Assembly: GCF_003732265.1 (NCBI RefSeq)
Contig: NZ_MOBK01000009.1
Coordinates: forward strand, 1-64,000
DNA length: 64,000 bases
Source of the DNA: Pseudomonas brassicacearum
GTDB lineage: Bacteria; Pseudomonadota; Gammaproteobacteria; Pseudomonadales; Pseudomonadaceae
Direction: 5' to 3'
Part shown: one piece after another, positions 33,064-41,805 of the stretch
Layout: every line of letters starts with the position of its first letter
Position numbering within the stretch: the stretch's first letter is position 1
Made by a program: the position numbers and the translations under genes
The notes under the pieces: model-generated
What the model was told of the DNA's origin: nothing
The model's database searches: none
Seen by the model: only the letters and a program-made list of their open reading frames with translations

Positions 33064-33635
33064 CTTCCAAACAACCGCGCCCAAAGACCTGCATCAACGA
33101 AGAGTGCAGGGCCTCATTCGTACCGCAGCGCCTCGGCCAAAAGGTATGCAGCCCAGCCTGTGGACTGGCAACCAAGGACGTGAACGCTGACAAGGCTCGC
33201 AAGGCTCTTGCCGATGTAGGCCGCAAGGAGCTGAGAGCGGCCAAGGAGCGCGTTAAGCCGAAGGGGCAGTACATGCGCGCGGCTCAGATCTGGTTTAACG
33301 CCTACATACGAGCAAGGGATGCTGGCCAGCCTTGCATTTCCTGTGGCACCACCGCGGGCGTCCAGTATTGCGGCGGGCACTACCGCACAGTCGCTTCATG
33401 CCCAGAGCTGCGTTTCGAACCGCTTAACGTGCATCGCCAGTGCAACCGCAACTGCAACATGGGCAAGTCCGGGAACATCCTCGGTTACCGCCTAGGCCTG
33501 TTGCAGAAGATCGGCGCCGAAAAGCTTGCGTGGCTAGAAGGGCCGCATGAGCCCAAGCGCTACACCATCGAAGACCTCAAGGCCATCGCCGCCGAATACC
33601 GCGCCAAGACCCGTGAACTCAGGAGAGCAGCATGA
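33054..33635 (+). CDS. ninG: NinG (Rap) recombination endonuclease
   Basis: 193 aa from the ATG at 33054. An N-terminal zinc-finger-like 'CINEECRASFVPQRLGQKVCSPAC' and the NinG core 'CISCGTT....CGGHYRTVASCPELRFEP.NVHRQCNRNCNMGKSGN' are present. NinG/Rap resolves recombination intermediates. Confidence 0.92.
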   Translation: MSLTSKQPRPKTCINEECRASFVPQRLGQKVCSPACGLATKDVNADKARKALADVGRKELRAAKERVKPKGQYMRAAQIWFNAYIRARDAGQPCISCGTTAGVQYCGGHYRTVASCPELRFEPLNVHRQCNRNCNMGKSGNILGYRLGLLQKIGAEKLAWLEGPHEPKRYTIEDLKAIAAEYRAKTRELRRAA

Positions 33636-33760
33636 ATATCCCCAACGAAATACTGATCAATTTGTGGATTGCCTTCATGTTGATTCTCGGCGGTGGGCTG
33701 ATGGCCGCGATCCGCCACCTCCTGCGCCGGGAACGGATTGCGCGGGGTGTGCGGCCATGA
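33632..33760 (+). CDS. 42-aa single-span membrane micro-protein
   Basis: 'MNIPNEILINLWIAFMLILG' and one membrane segment with a basic tail 'RHLLRRERIARGVRP'. AGGAGAGC precedes the ATG, which overlaps the ninG stop; its own stop overlaps the next start. Confidence 0.55.
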   Translation: MNIPNEILINLWIAFMLILGGGLMAAIRHLLRRERIARGVRP

Positions 33761-33960
33761 AGTGGAGAAAAGACACCGAGTGGCGGCTCATCTCCGATAG
33801 CGGCTACATGATCTGCAAGTGCGTGATGAACGCCAAAAAGGACATGGCCTATGTCGCGCGCCTGCCGTCAGGAAAGATTCTGCATTCAGGCATGGATTAC
33901 GAGAAAGCCAAGGCGGCATGCAACGACCATTTTGAATCGACCCAGGAGAAAGCAGCATGA
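33757..33960 (+). CDS. 67-aa phage protein
   Basis: 'MKWRKDTEWRLISDSGYMIC', then a compact alpha/beta pattern 'DYEKAKAACNDHFES'. Coupled to both neighbours by ATGA. Function unknown. Confidence 0.65.
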   Translation: MKWRKDTEWRLISDSGYMICKCVMNAKKDMAYVARLPSGKILHSGMDYEKAKAACNDHFESTQEKAA

Positions 33961-34298
33961 GTTGGGGAGGAGGGTCACGCGTATCGCCAGTTCCAGTCAA
34001 TCCAGAGCAGGAGACAGCCAGCATGAAGGCTCACGAATTTCTCGGTAAGGCCCAGGCTCTCATGCTGGAGCGCGGCAAGCAGTACGACAAGCCAGAAGGC
34101 GAGCGCAGCATGGGGACTGCTGTGGCTGCGTTCAACGCCATCACCGGCCAGGCGCTGAGCGAGGCTGAAGGCTGGCTGCTGCTCCAGATTCTCAAGGACG
34201 TTCGCCAGTGGCAGAACCCGGCCTACCACGCTGATTCCGCCGAGGACTGCGTTGCATACGCCGCCCTGAAAGCCGAAGCACTCGCAGGAGCTCAGTAA
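33957..34298 (+). CDS. DUF6378-like phage protein
   Basis: 113 aa from the ATG at 33957 (ATGA overlap); an internal ATG at 34023 with AGGAGACAGCCAGC is an equally good start. 'LERGKQYDKPEGERSMG' and 'LSEAEGWLLLQILKDVRQW..PAYHADSAEDCVAYAALKAEAL' fit a common phage family of unknown role. Confidence 0.75.
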   Translation: MSWGGGSRVSPVPVNPEQETASMKAHEFLGKAQALMLERGKQYDKPEGERSMGTAVAAFNAITGQALSEAEGWLLLQILKDVRQWQNPAYHADSAEDCVAYAALKAEALAGAQ

Positions 34299-35437
34299 TG
34301 GCCGAACGCAAAGTCACGGACGAGCAGATCGTCGAAGCGCTGAAGACCATGAGCGTGTCTCAGGCCGCCAAGCACTTCGACATGAATGCCCGCAGCATTG
34401 AGCGGCGCAAAGCCAAGTTGGCGCTGCACGGCCACATTCCAGAAATGCACATCGAGACCAAGCTGCCGGACTTCCTGAAGATCAAGGGTACGTCCCAGCT
34501 CATGCGCCGCGGTGAAGTCGAGCCGTTGCTCACCTGGGTGAAGACCAACACTAACGCGGAAGCATTACAGGCCCTCATTGAGGCCTCATGCGAGGCGGCG
34601 GTGAAGGATCTGCCGCACGTACCTGCACGGCCATTCGCTGGCGAGTACCTGCCGGACCTGATGACGGCCTATCCGATCGGCGATCCGCACTTCGGCGAAT
34701 ACATCTGGGCCGCCGAGTGTGGTGAAGACTGGGATCTGAGCATTGCCGAGCGCGTGCACTGTGCGGCCATGGCTTCGCTGGTTGAGTCCGCACCGCCGAC
34801 TGAGACGGCGATCATCATCAACCTCGGTGACGCTTGCCACTACGACTCCATGGCAGCCATCACGCCGCGCAGTGGTCACCACCTGGACGCAGACAGCCGC
34901 TACGCCAAGATGGTCGACATCCTGATCCTCGCCATGCGCCAGTGCGTCGAGTCGGCGCTGACCAAGCACAAGTTCGTGCACGTGGTCCACGTCATCGGTA
35001 ACCACGACGAAACCGGCGCCGTTTGGTTGAGCCGCCTGTTCGCCCACCTCTACGCCAATGAGCCACGCGTCACCGTCGAAACCTCGCCCAGCGTCTTCAG
35101 CTACTACCGCTGGGGCAAGAACCTGATCGGTATGCACCACGGGCACACCAGCAAAGCCGACAAGCTGCCGGGCGTCATGGCGACCGATCGCGCCAAGGAT
35201 TGGGGCGAAACCCTGCATCGCTACTGGTGGACCGGCCACATCCACCACGAGACGAAGAAGGAATACCCGGGCTGCACCGTTGAGTCGTTCAACACCCTGG
35301 CTCCGAACGACAGCTACGCCACTGCCGGTGGCTGGAGATCGCGCCAGAACATGAAGGCCATCGTCCTGCACCGCGAGCACGGAGAAGTAGCCCGCCACAC
35401 CGTACATCCATCCATGTTGAAAGGGGTAGCCGCATGA
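34298..35437 (+). CDS. Calcineurin-type phosphoesterase with N-terminal HTH
   Basis: 379 aa. Residues about 7-38 look like an HTH ('EALKTMSVSQAAKHFDMNARSIERRK'). The metallophosphoesterase motifs are D129-P-H131, G177-D178, G234-N-H-D237 and G313-H-I-H-H317. Such proteins occur in many phage nin/replication regions, with substrate unknown; nucleotide or DNA-end processing is possible. It overlaps the previous stop as TAATG. Confidence 0.85.
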   Translation: MAERKVTDEQIVEALKTMSVSQAAKHFDMNARSIERRKAKLALHGHIPEMHIETKLPDFLKIKGTSQLMRRGEVEPLLTWVKTNTNAEALQALIEASCEAAVKDLPHVPARPFAGEYLPDLMTAYPIGDPHFGEYIWAAECGEDWDLSIAERVHCAAMASLVESAPPTETAIIINLGDACHYDSMAAITPRSGHHLDADSRYAKMVDILILAMRQCVESALTKHKFVHVVHVIGNHDETGAVWLSRLFAHLYANEPRVTVETSPSVFSYYRWGKNLIGMHHGHTSKADKLPGVMATDRAKDWGETLHRYWWTGHIHHETKKEYPGCTVESFNTLAPNDSYATAGGWRSRQNMKAIVLHREHGEVARHTVHPSMLKGVAA

Positions 35438-35619
35438 ATATCAAATGTCTTCTCAAAGGCCACGATGTCGTGAAAGTCATGGTTATCAACGACATGGGCG
35501 CAAAAATTATGGCTGGAGAACTAAAGGGCTGGGCTCTCCGTTACATCCCGGCCGACTGGTGCGCGCGTTGCGGAAAGGTTTCTGGGAGTGGCTTCTTTGA
35601 AAAGAAGGACTCGGAATGA
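35434..35619 (+). CDS. DUF1660-like small zinc protein
   Basis: 61 aa. 'MNIKCLLKGHDV' and 'CARCGK' form a likely C..H..CxxC metal site, as in the phage DUF1660 family. Function unknown. Confidence 0.65.
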   Translation: MNIKCLLKGHDVVKVMVINDMGAKIMAGELKGWALRYIPADWCARCGKVSGSGFFEKKDSE

Positions 35620-35975
35620 GAGACGCCGAAGATCTTTTGACCCAGTGGGGCCGCTGGAGCCGTCAGCAGGTAGGAATCCCGCGCTGCACCTCGCCTTCCT
35701 ACGTCCTGATGCGGGATAACGTCGAGCAGATGGATTCATTGCCTGCGGCAAGCATCACCGATGACGACGCGCTGATGATCGATCGGTTCGTGGCGTTGAT
35801 GGGCCGCCGCAAGCCTGACATGGCCGATTGCATTCGCGTGTATTATCGTGGGCTGGACAAGACGATGGCCGAAGTCGGCAAGGAGCTGGGCTTGGCTCGG
35901 CTTAAAGTGCGCGAGCTGATAATCGCCGGGCACGCGTTCATCGAAGGATGTCTTGAAGTGAGGGTGGCGGCATGA
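35616..35975 (+). CDS. Q-like late antiterminator
   Basis: 119 aa. 'DDDALMIDRFVALMGRRKPDMADCIRVYYRG' and 'MAEVGKELGLARLKVRELIIAGHAFIEG' resemble the phage antitermination Q family: a helical domain and an HTH. It lies just before the probable late promoter and leader terminator (36343-36537), the standard place for Q. Confidence 0.78.
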   Translation: MRDAEDLLTQWGRWSRQQVGIPRCTSPSYVLMRDNVEQMDSLPAASITDDDALMIDRFVALMGRRKPDMADCIRVYYRGLDKTMAEVGKELGLARLKVRELIIAGHAFIEGCLEVRVAA

Positions 35976-36346
35976 ATGATCGCGAATTGCTCGAACTGGC
36001 AGCAAAGGCAGCAGGCCTTGAACTTGATTGGGATGTACCTGATGGGGCTTCGCCGTGGGTAATTACCGGGGCTGGTGATGAGCGCGGCCCCGGCGCCTGC
36101 TGGAACCCGCTCGACGATGATGGCGATGCGTTCAGGCTGGCTGTGGATCTAAGAATCTACACCGCTCCAGGCCCAGGCTCTACATGCGAAGCTGTGACCA
36201 ACTTTGGATGGGTGTGCGCTGTGGGAGCTATGAACCGCGCCGAGGCAATGCGCCGCGCTATAGTCGAAGCCGCAGTCAGCGTAGCGAGGCTCGAACAAAG
36301 CAAAGAAAAAGATCAATTGATTCCGGGTATGGATCAACCATCTTGA
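35972..36346 (+). CDS. Phage protein of unknown function
   Basis: 124 aa. 'LLELAAKAAGLELDWDVPDG' and 'WNPLDDDGDAFRLAVDLRI' resemble a family of phage proteins next to Q (DUF2591-like). The stop overlaps the -35 of the probable late promoter. Confidence 0.65.
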   Translation: MNDRELLELAAKAAGLELDWDVPDGASPWVITGAGDERGPGACWNPLDDDGDAFRLAVDLRIYTAPGPGSTCEAVTNFGWVCAVGAMNRAEAMRRAIVEAAVSVARLEQSKEKDQLIPGMDQPS

Positions 36347-36371
36347 CGTGTTAACTTTTTTCTGGCACATT
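36343..36371 (+). promoter_or_regulatory. Candidate late promoter PR'
   Basis: TTGACG (36343-36348), 17-bp spacer, CACATT (36366-36371; weak -10). Immediately downstream of the Q-like gene and about 140 bp before a terminator, as in lambdoid PR' arrangements. Confidence 0.45.
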
Positions 36372-36404
36372 GCCCAAAGATGCGGTTTTACCGCTTAGAA
36401 ACAT

Positions 36405-36499
36405 GACGCCGCTTAGCATACTGTTGAATGCGCCGCCCCAAAGGTGGAGATTAGGGTTAGATTCCCTGTGGTTACGAGGTTCGATTCCTCGGGGCGTCA
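36405..36499 (+). ncRNA. tRNA-like cloverleaf in the late leader
   Basis: A canonical T-arm (CGAGG-TTCGATT-CCTCG, 36475-36491) is followed by GGGCGTC, which pairs with GACGCCG at 36405-36411 (6 of 7). Between them are GCAT/ATGC, CCGC/GTGG and AGGG/CCCT stems, giving a class-II-like fold of 95 nt. A shorter pairing (36432 GCCGCCC) is also possible. No GG in the D loop, no U33-type anticodon loop and no encoded CCA, so a working tRNA is doubtful. Confidence 0.4.
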
Positions 36500-36509
36500 G
36501 CCCAATTCC

Positions 36510-36537
36510 AAGCCTCGCCACAGTGCGGGGCTTTTTT
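36510..36537 (+). terminator. Late-leader terminator (tR'-like)
   Basis: AAGCCTCGC pairs with GCGGGGCTT around CACAGT, followed by six T. Late gene expression must pass this, so it is the probable target of the Q-like protein. Confidence 0.85.
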
Positions 36538-36625
36538 ATGCCCAGAATTCATCGCTGCCCCTCCAGCGCTTGGCCGCTCACCACGGCCCTTTTTATTCCC
36601 CAACGCCGAGACTCACGAGGCGCCT

Positions 36626-37039
36626 ATGAGATCGCAAGCCATGTCAGAGCCCGGACCGTTGACCGCATTTGGTGGTATCGCGCTCTACAAGCTCGGAGCC
36701 TTCGGTTTCGTGGCTGTACTCGCAGCAATCGTCGTGATGGCCATGACGCTCCCGAAGACAGTTCGGGAGTTCGTTGTCGCCATGATCAGCACCACCGTCT
36801 CCAGCATCTGCGGCGGCGCCTTCGTGGTGCGCTGGTTCGATCTTGGCGTCTGGGCGCATGACGACATCGGCCTGATTGCGATTGGCGGCATCATCTTCGT
36901 CTGCGGCCTTCCTGCATGGGTATTGGTCCGTGCCTGGTTCAAGTGGGCCGAGAATCGCAAGGACAAGGATCTGGCTCAGCTTGCCACTGACCTGACTGAC
37001 CTGAAGAAGACCATCACCAACAGCATTACGCCGCAGTAA
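36626..37039 (+). CDS. Holin-like membrane protein
   Basis: 137 aa with three membrane segments (about 24-42, 50-70, 82-103) and a charged C-terminal tail. GAGG lies upstream of the ATG. It is the first gene after the late leader. Together with the next gene it may be a holin/antiholin pair. Confidence 0.75.
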   Translation: MRSQAMSEPGPLTAFGGIALYKLGAFGFVAVLAAIVVMAMTLPKTVREFVVAMISTTVSSICGGAFVVRWFDLGVWAHDDIGLIAIGGIIFVCGLPAWVLVRAWFKWAENRKDKDLAQLATDLTDLKKTITNSITPQ

Positions 37040-37051
37040 CTCGGAGCGCAC

Positions 37052-37258
37052 ATGAACCTGATTCCCCAATGGCAACAGCTCTGGAAGATGTACAGCGTGC
37101 AGATTGCCGCGATCCTCGTCGCGTTGAACGCTGCAGCTACCTACTGGCCTGCGCTGCAAGGTGTCGTGTCCCCGGGCGTGTTCGCCACTGTTAACGCATT
37201 CCTTGGTGCTGCCGTGATCCTCGGTCGCATCATCAAGCAAGATCCTCCGGCTGCGTGA
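37052..37258 (+). CDS. Small holin (DUF7940-like)
   Basis: 68 aa. 'MNLIPQWQQLWKMYSVQIAA' starts a pattern common to short phage holins; two membrane segments. Probably forms or regulates the inner-membrane lesion for endolysin release. Confidence 0.75.
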   Translation: MNLIPQWQQLWKMYSVQIAAILVALNAAATYWPALQGVVSPGVFATVNAFLGAAVILGRIIKQDPPAA

Positions 37259-37259
37259 C

Positions 37260-37430
37260 ATGACTCGCCAGATCAAGGTTCGCGCCTATCTGCCGTGGTG
37301 GCTCAGAACCTACGTCCGGACCGTCTACGCATTCGCCTACATGGCTGGGCTTGAGGTTGACGAAGAGGTCCTTCGCGCTCAGGTCAAGCAGCTTACGCGT
37401 TACCGCGAGATCGAATCGAACGAAGACTGA
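37260..37430 (+). CDS. 56-aa late phage protein
   Basis: 'MTRQIKVRAYLPWWLRTYVR', amphipathic and basic, acidic at the C-terminus. The ATG is 1 nt after the holin stop. Function unknown. Confidence 0.6.
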   Translation: MTRQIKVRAYLPWWLRTYVRTVYAFAYMAGLEVDEEVLRAQVKQLTRYREIESNED

Positions 37431-37460
37431 CAATAATTAATCAGCTCTGGGGGAATACCC

Positions 37461-37733
37461 ATGAAGTTTCGCAAAAAGCCCGTTGTGATTGAAGCAATGC
37501 AATTCGACGGCTCATGGGCTTGCGCAAAGTCGATTATTGACTGGGCTGATAGCACTAAGGAATTTGAGCGTACAGGCTGGCGCAGCAAAGAAATCGGGGG
37601 TGAGCTTTACATCAAGACCCTTGAAGGAGTTATGACAGCCGATGCCGGTGATTGGATCATCAGAGGCATCAAGGGTGAGATTTATCCCTGCAAGCCAGAC
37701 ATCTTCGCTGCTACCTATGAGGCAGCAGAATAA
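37461..37733 (+). CDS. Phage protein 'MKFRKKPVVIEAMQF' family
   Basis: 90 aa. The start 'MKFRKKPVVIEA' and the end 'GDWIIRGIKGEIYPCKPDIFAATYE' are characteristic of a widespread small phage family of unknown function, often near packaging genes. Confidence 0.8.
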   Translation: MKFRKKPVVIEAMQFDGSWACAKSIIDWADSTKEFERTGWRSKEIGGELYIKTLEGVMTADAGDWIIRGIKGEIYPCKPDIFAATYEAAE

Positions 37734-37748
37734 CTGAAGGATTCCAAC

Positions 37749-38273
37749 ATGACAGCCAAGCCCGATTGGGAGGCCATTGAACGTGCCTACCGGGCTGGCC
37801 TGCTTTCCGTAAGAGAGATCGCCGCATCTAGTGGCATCTCGCACACAGCAATACAGAAGCGAGCCAGCAAAGAAGGCTGGCAGCGTGACTTAACTGACAA
37901 GGTTCGATGCGCTGTAAAGGCAAAGGTTGCCAAAGCAGTTGCCACCGATGGTTGCCAGTTAGAAGTGGCAACTGATGCGCAGATCATCGAGGAAGCCTCT
38001 GATCAGGCTGCGGCAATTGTCCTTGCTCATAGATCAGGCTTGGCTTTGTGGCGCGGCATCGCGAATAAGCTCAGTGCGTACCTTGCTGAGGCTGATGTCA
38101 ACGATGACAACCACGGCGACTTCGCTCGATCCTTGAACGCTGGCGTCGATGCTCAGCTCAAGGTCATCAAGGGCGAGCGCCAGGCTTACAACCTCGGCGA
38201 CGACAATGGCGAGGGTAGCGGTCCTGCTGATCAGAACCTGACCATCAGCTTCGTCAAGCCCAATGGCAATTGA
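37749..38273 (+). CDS. terS: Terminase small subunit
   Basis: 174 aa. N-terminal HTH ('SVREIAASSGISHTAIQKRASKEGW') for pac/cos recognition and a helical C-terminal oligomerisation region. It overlaps the large subunit start by 11 nt. Confidence 0.85.
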   Translation: MTAKPDWEAIERAYRAGLLSVREIAASSGISHTAIQKRASKEGWQRDLTDKVRCAVKAKVAKAVATDGCQLEVATDAQIIEEASDQAAAIVLAHRSGLALWRGIANKLSAYLAEADVNDDNHGDFARSLNAGVDAQLKVIKGERQAYNLGDDNGEGSGPADQNLTISFVKPNGN

Positions 38274-39522
38274 GTTCCCGGACAAGCTCGCGTTCCTGTT
38301 CGAGCCGCACCGTTACAAGGTGGCGTATGGCGGACGGGGGAGTGGCAAGTCGTGGAGCTTTGCCCGGGCTTTGTTGCTGCACGGCGCTCAGACGCCGCTG
38401 CGCATTCTCTGTACTCGCGAGATCCAGAAGAGCATCGCTGATTCGGTCCACAAGCTGCTTGCGGATCAGATTGCTGGCTTAGGGCTGGGTGCGTTCTACG
38501 ACGTCCAGCAGGCCTATATCAAGGGCAGGAATGGCACAGAGTTCAGCTTCGCTGGGCTTCAGCAGCACACCATCGACTCGATCAAGTCGTATGAAGGCGT
38601 CGACATCGTCTGGGTTGAAGAAGCCCACGCGGTAGTCAAGAAGAGTTGGGACGTGTTGCTGCCAACCATTCGTAAGCCTGGGTCTGAGATCTGGGCTGGC
38701 TACAACCCACAGCTTGAATCTGACGAGACGCACCAGCGCTTTGTCATTACGCCGCCGCCTGACTGCGTGTCAGTATTGATGAACTACAGCGACAACCCTT
38801 GGTTCCCTGAAGTCCTGGAGCAGGAGCGGTTGCACGCCAAAGCGACCATGAAGCCCGAGCAATACGCTCACATCTGGGAAGGTAAGTGCATGCCGGCAGT
38901 TGAAGGCGCCATCTACTTCGAGCAGATGAGTCAGGCCGAGTCGCGCATTGGCAACGTTCCGCACGACGGGCTGCTGAAGACACACGTCATCTTCGACCTG
39001 GGCTGGAATGACGCGATGACGATCATCCTGGCGCAGAAGGTGGCCGGCGAGATCCGCATCATCCACTACATCGAAGGCCATCAGCGCACGCTGGCCGAGT
39101 ACAGCGCCGAGCTCAAGGGCTTGCAGCTGGATGGCCAGCCGATCAACTGGGGTCATGTCTATCTGCCCCATGACGGCTACGCCAAGCGCCACCAGAGCGG
39201 TAAGTCTGACGCCGAGGTGATGGGTCAGCTGGGTTGGTCAGTGCTGCCAGTACCGAACATGCACGTCGAGCAGGGTATCAACCGTGTTCGCGAAGTGTTC
39301 CCTCGCACCTATTTCAACCGTGACCGCACGGCAAGACTGGTGGAGTGCCTCAAGCGCTACCGCCGGCAGATCAATCAGCAGACCAACGAGCCCGGCGCGC
39401 CACTGCATGACGAGTACAGCCACGGCGCTGACGTCATGCGCTACCTCGCCATTGTGACCGACCAACTCAGCAACGACGAGTGGGGCGGCCAGCTCAACTA
39501 TCGCAAGCTCAACAACGCATAA
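38263..39522 (+). CDS. terL: Terminase large subunit
   Basis: 419 aa, PBSX-type (Terminase_3). Walker A GGRGSGKS (23-30), Walker B 'VDIVWVEEAH', and nuclease acidic residues in 'FDLGWND' and 'HGADVMRY'. It drives DNA into the procapsid and cuts it. Headful versus cos cutting cannot be decided from the sequence. Confidence 0.95.
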   Translation: MAIEFPDKLAFLFEPHRYKVAYGGRGSGKSWSFARALLLHGAQTPLRILCTREIQKSIADSVHKLLADQIAGLGLGAFYDVQQAYIKGRNGTEFSFAGLQQHTIDSIKSYEGVDIVWVEEAHAVVKKSWDVLLPTIRKPGSEIWAGYNPQLESDETHQRFVITPPPDCVSVLMNYSDNPWFPEVLEQERLHAKATMKPEQYAHIWEGKCMPAVEGAIYFEQMSQAESRIGNVPHDGLLKTHVIFDLGWNDAMTIILAQKVAGEIRIIHYIEGHQRTLAEYSAELKGLQLDGQPINWGHVYLPHDGYAKRHQSGKSDAEVMGQLGWSVLPVPNMHVEQGINRVREVFPRTYFNRDRTARLVECLKRYRRQINQQTNEPGAPLHDEYSHGADVMRYLAIVTDQLSNDEWGGQLNYRKLNNA

Positions 39523-39531
39523 GGGCACGAA

Positions 39532-41805
39532 ATGACTAAGGGTCTGACCGAGGACGAACTCAAAGCCCTGGTCGGGGCCGAGATGCGCCAGTCGCTTGGG
39601 TATTCATCGTCCAAGCTGAGCCAGCAGCGCCAGAAGTCGATGTACTACTACCTCGGCATGGCGGTGGGTGACTTATCGCCGCCTGAGGTCGATGGGCGCT
39701 CGTCTGTGGTCTCTACCGACGTGCGCGATACCATCGAGTCGATGCTGCCTCAGCTGATGGTCACGTTCGTGGGCTCTGACACTGTGGCCGAGTTCGAAGC
39801 GACCAAGCCCGGCGATGAGCAGAAGGCCGAGCAGGCTACTGAATACGTCAACTACCTGTTCTACAAGAAGAACAACGGCCATCGCATCGCTTACACCTGG
39901 ATGAAGGATGCGCTGCTTCAGAAGAACGGCATCGTCAAGGTCTGGTGGGACACTCGGCACGAGGAGAGTCGCGAAGAATATCGCGGCATGTCTGACGTCG
40001 AACTGGCTCAGCTGATGGAGGATGACGAGGTTGAGGTCACTGAGCACTCCACGTCTGTAGACGAGGATGATGCCGAACAGCGTCAGCAGGCCATTGCCCA
40101 ACTGACACAGCAAGCTCAGGCGCAACCGCAGTCTGCGCCTCAGGTCATGCAGCAGATCCAGATGATCGAATCCCAGCCGCCAAAGCTGGTCTATGACGTC
40201 GTCTGCAAGCGCACCAAGACCGATGGCAAGGTGTGCATCGAGAACGTGCCGCCTGAAGAATTCCTGATCGCGCGTAACGCCAAGGACATCGAAACAGCAT
40301 CGTTTGTAGCCCACAGGGTGCAGCGCTCGCGTTCCGAGCTGAAGTCCATGGGTTACAAGAACGTCGACGACCTCGGCTCGGAAGACTCCGGCCAGGCAAT
40401 GAACTCCGAGCGCATCCAGCGCCTGAGCTACAACGACGAGAACGCCTACATCGATGACTCGTCGACCAATGACGAGAGCCAAAACCTGATCTGGGTGCTG
40501 GAAGCGTACATGCGCTGCGACTACGACGGCGACGGCATTGCCGAGCTGCGCAAGGTCACGATGGCGGGCAACACGCTGCTGGACAACGAGCCGGTCGATT
40601 GCATCCCGTTTGTGTCCATCACGCCTGTGCCGCTGCCTCACCAGTTCTTCGGCCTGTCCATGGCTGATCTGGCGATGGAGAGCCAGAAGACCAAGACCAG
40701 CATCTTGCGGGCTCAGCTCGACAACATGTATCTGGCCGTGAATGGCCGGTACTTCGCGGTAGAAGGGCAGGTCAACCTTGACGATCTGCTGACCTCGCGC
40801 CCGGGTGGCGTCGTGCGGGTTAAACAGCCTGGAGCGGCTGGCCGTCTCGATCAGGGCGCACCAGACATTGGCAACTCCATGCAGATGATGGAGTACATGC
40901 AGCAGGACTTGGAGAACAAGACCGGCTGGACGCGCTACAGCCAAGGCAATGACAGCGGCTCGCTGAACGATACCGCGACTGGCGTGAACGTCATCACCAA
41001 CCGCGCCGACATGCGCCTCGACCTGATCGCTCGCAACTTCTCCGAAGGCTACGTCGACCTGTTCAAGCTGATCCTGAAGCTCGTCTGCCAGTACCAGCAG
41101 AAGGAGCAGATCGTCAAGCTCACTGGTGGCTGGGTGCCAATCGACCCGCGCGAGTGGAGCAACCAGTTTGACGTGAGCATCAACGTCGGCATTGGCATGG
41201 GCAACAAGGACCAGAAGATCCAGCACCTGACCATGCTGGGCCAAGTCCAGGCGCAAGGTCTGGAGATTGGCATCGCTACCCCGGACAACATCTATCACGC
41301 GGCTACCGAGCTCTCCAAGCAGCTCGGGTTCAAGAATGCCGACAAGTTCTTCACGGATCCATCGAAGCAGCCACCGCAGAACAAGCCAGACCCTGAACAG
41401 GCCAAGGCTCAGGCGCAGATGCAGATCGAGCAGGCCAAGCTCCAGTCGAGCACTCAGCTCAAGCAGATGGAGTTGCAGCACAACGCCCAGCTGGATCAGG
41501 CCAAGCGCGACCACGAGTTGCAGCTTGAGCAGGCACGCATGCAGATGCAGGCCCAGGTCGATGCCAACCGTCAGCAGGTCGAAGCCGACCAGAAGACGCT
41601 GGAGAGCCAGCAGCAGGCTCAACTGGATGCCCTCAAAGAGCAGCAGAAGACCGATCAGCTCCGCATGCAGCTTGAGTTCGACCAGTGGAAGACCGTGGCG
41701 GACAACGAAACCAAGGTGCTGGTGGCGCAGATTCAGGCCCATACCAGCATGAGCAACGCGCAGACCAGTGCGGACACCAAAGGGGCGCCGAATGGCAGCG
41801 CTTGA
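39532..41805 (+). CDS. Portal protein (long podovirus type)
   Basis: 757 aa. The body is of the large P22/p19-like portal type ('IESMLPQLMVTFVGSDTVAEFE..KPGDE', 'QKTKTSILRAQLDNMYL', 'TGWTRYSQGNDSGSLNDTATGV'). The last ~130 residues are a Gln-rich coiled coil, like the long barrel helices of P22 portal. It overlaps the next gene by 14 nt. Confidence 0.9.
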   Translation: MTKGLTEDELKALVGAEMRQSLGYSSSKLSQQRQKSMYYYLGMAVGDLSPPEVDGRSSVVSTDVRDTIESMLPQLMVTFVGSDTVAEFEATKPGDEQKAEQATEYVNYLFYKKNNGHRIAYTWMKDALLQKNGIVKVWWDTRHEESREEYRGMSDVELAQLMEDDEVEVTEHSTSVDEDDAEQRQQAIAQLTQQAQAQPQSAPQVMQQIQMIESQPPKLVYDVVCKRTKTDGKVCIENVPPEEFLIARNAKDIETASFVAHRVQRSRSELKSMGYKNVDDLGSEDSGQAMNSERIQRLSYNDENAYIDDSSTNDESQNLIWVLEAYMRCDYDGDGIAELRKVTMAGNTLLDNEPVDCIPFVSITPVPLPHQFFGLSMADLAMESQKTKTSILRAQLDNMYLAVNGRYFAVEGQVNLDDLLTSRPGGVVRVKQPGAAGRLDQGAPDIGNSMQMMEYMQQDLENKTGWTRYSQGNDSGSLNDTATGVNVITNRADMRLDLIARNFSEGYVDLFKLILKLVCQYQQKEQIVKLTGGWVPIDPREWSNQFDVSINVGIGMGNKDQKIQHLTMLGQVQAQGLEIGIATPDNIYHAATELSKQLGFKNADKFFTDPSKQPPQNKPDPEQAKAQAQMQIEQAKLQSSTQLKQMELQHNAQLDQAKRDHELQLEQARMQMQAQVDANRQQVEADQKTLESQQQAQLDALKEQQKTDQLRMQLEFDQWKTVADNETKVLVAQIQAHTSMSNAQTSADTKGAPNGSA

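Noticed and set aside
36405..36499. Functional phage tRNA gene
   Set aside because: The T-arm is good but the D loop lacks GG, no anticodon loop has the normal U33 context, and no CCA follows; kept only as a tRNA-like element.
39673..41742. 689-codon minus-strand frame opposite the portal gene
   Set aside because: Mirror frame of a Gln/coiled-coil-rich gene; no ribosome site or family resemblance.
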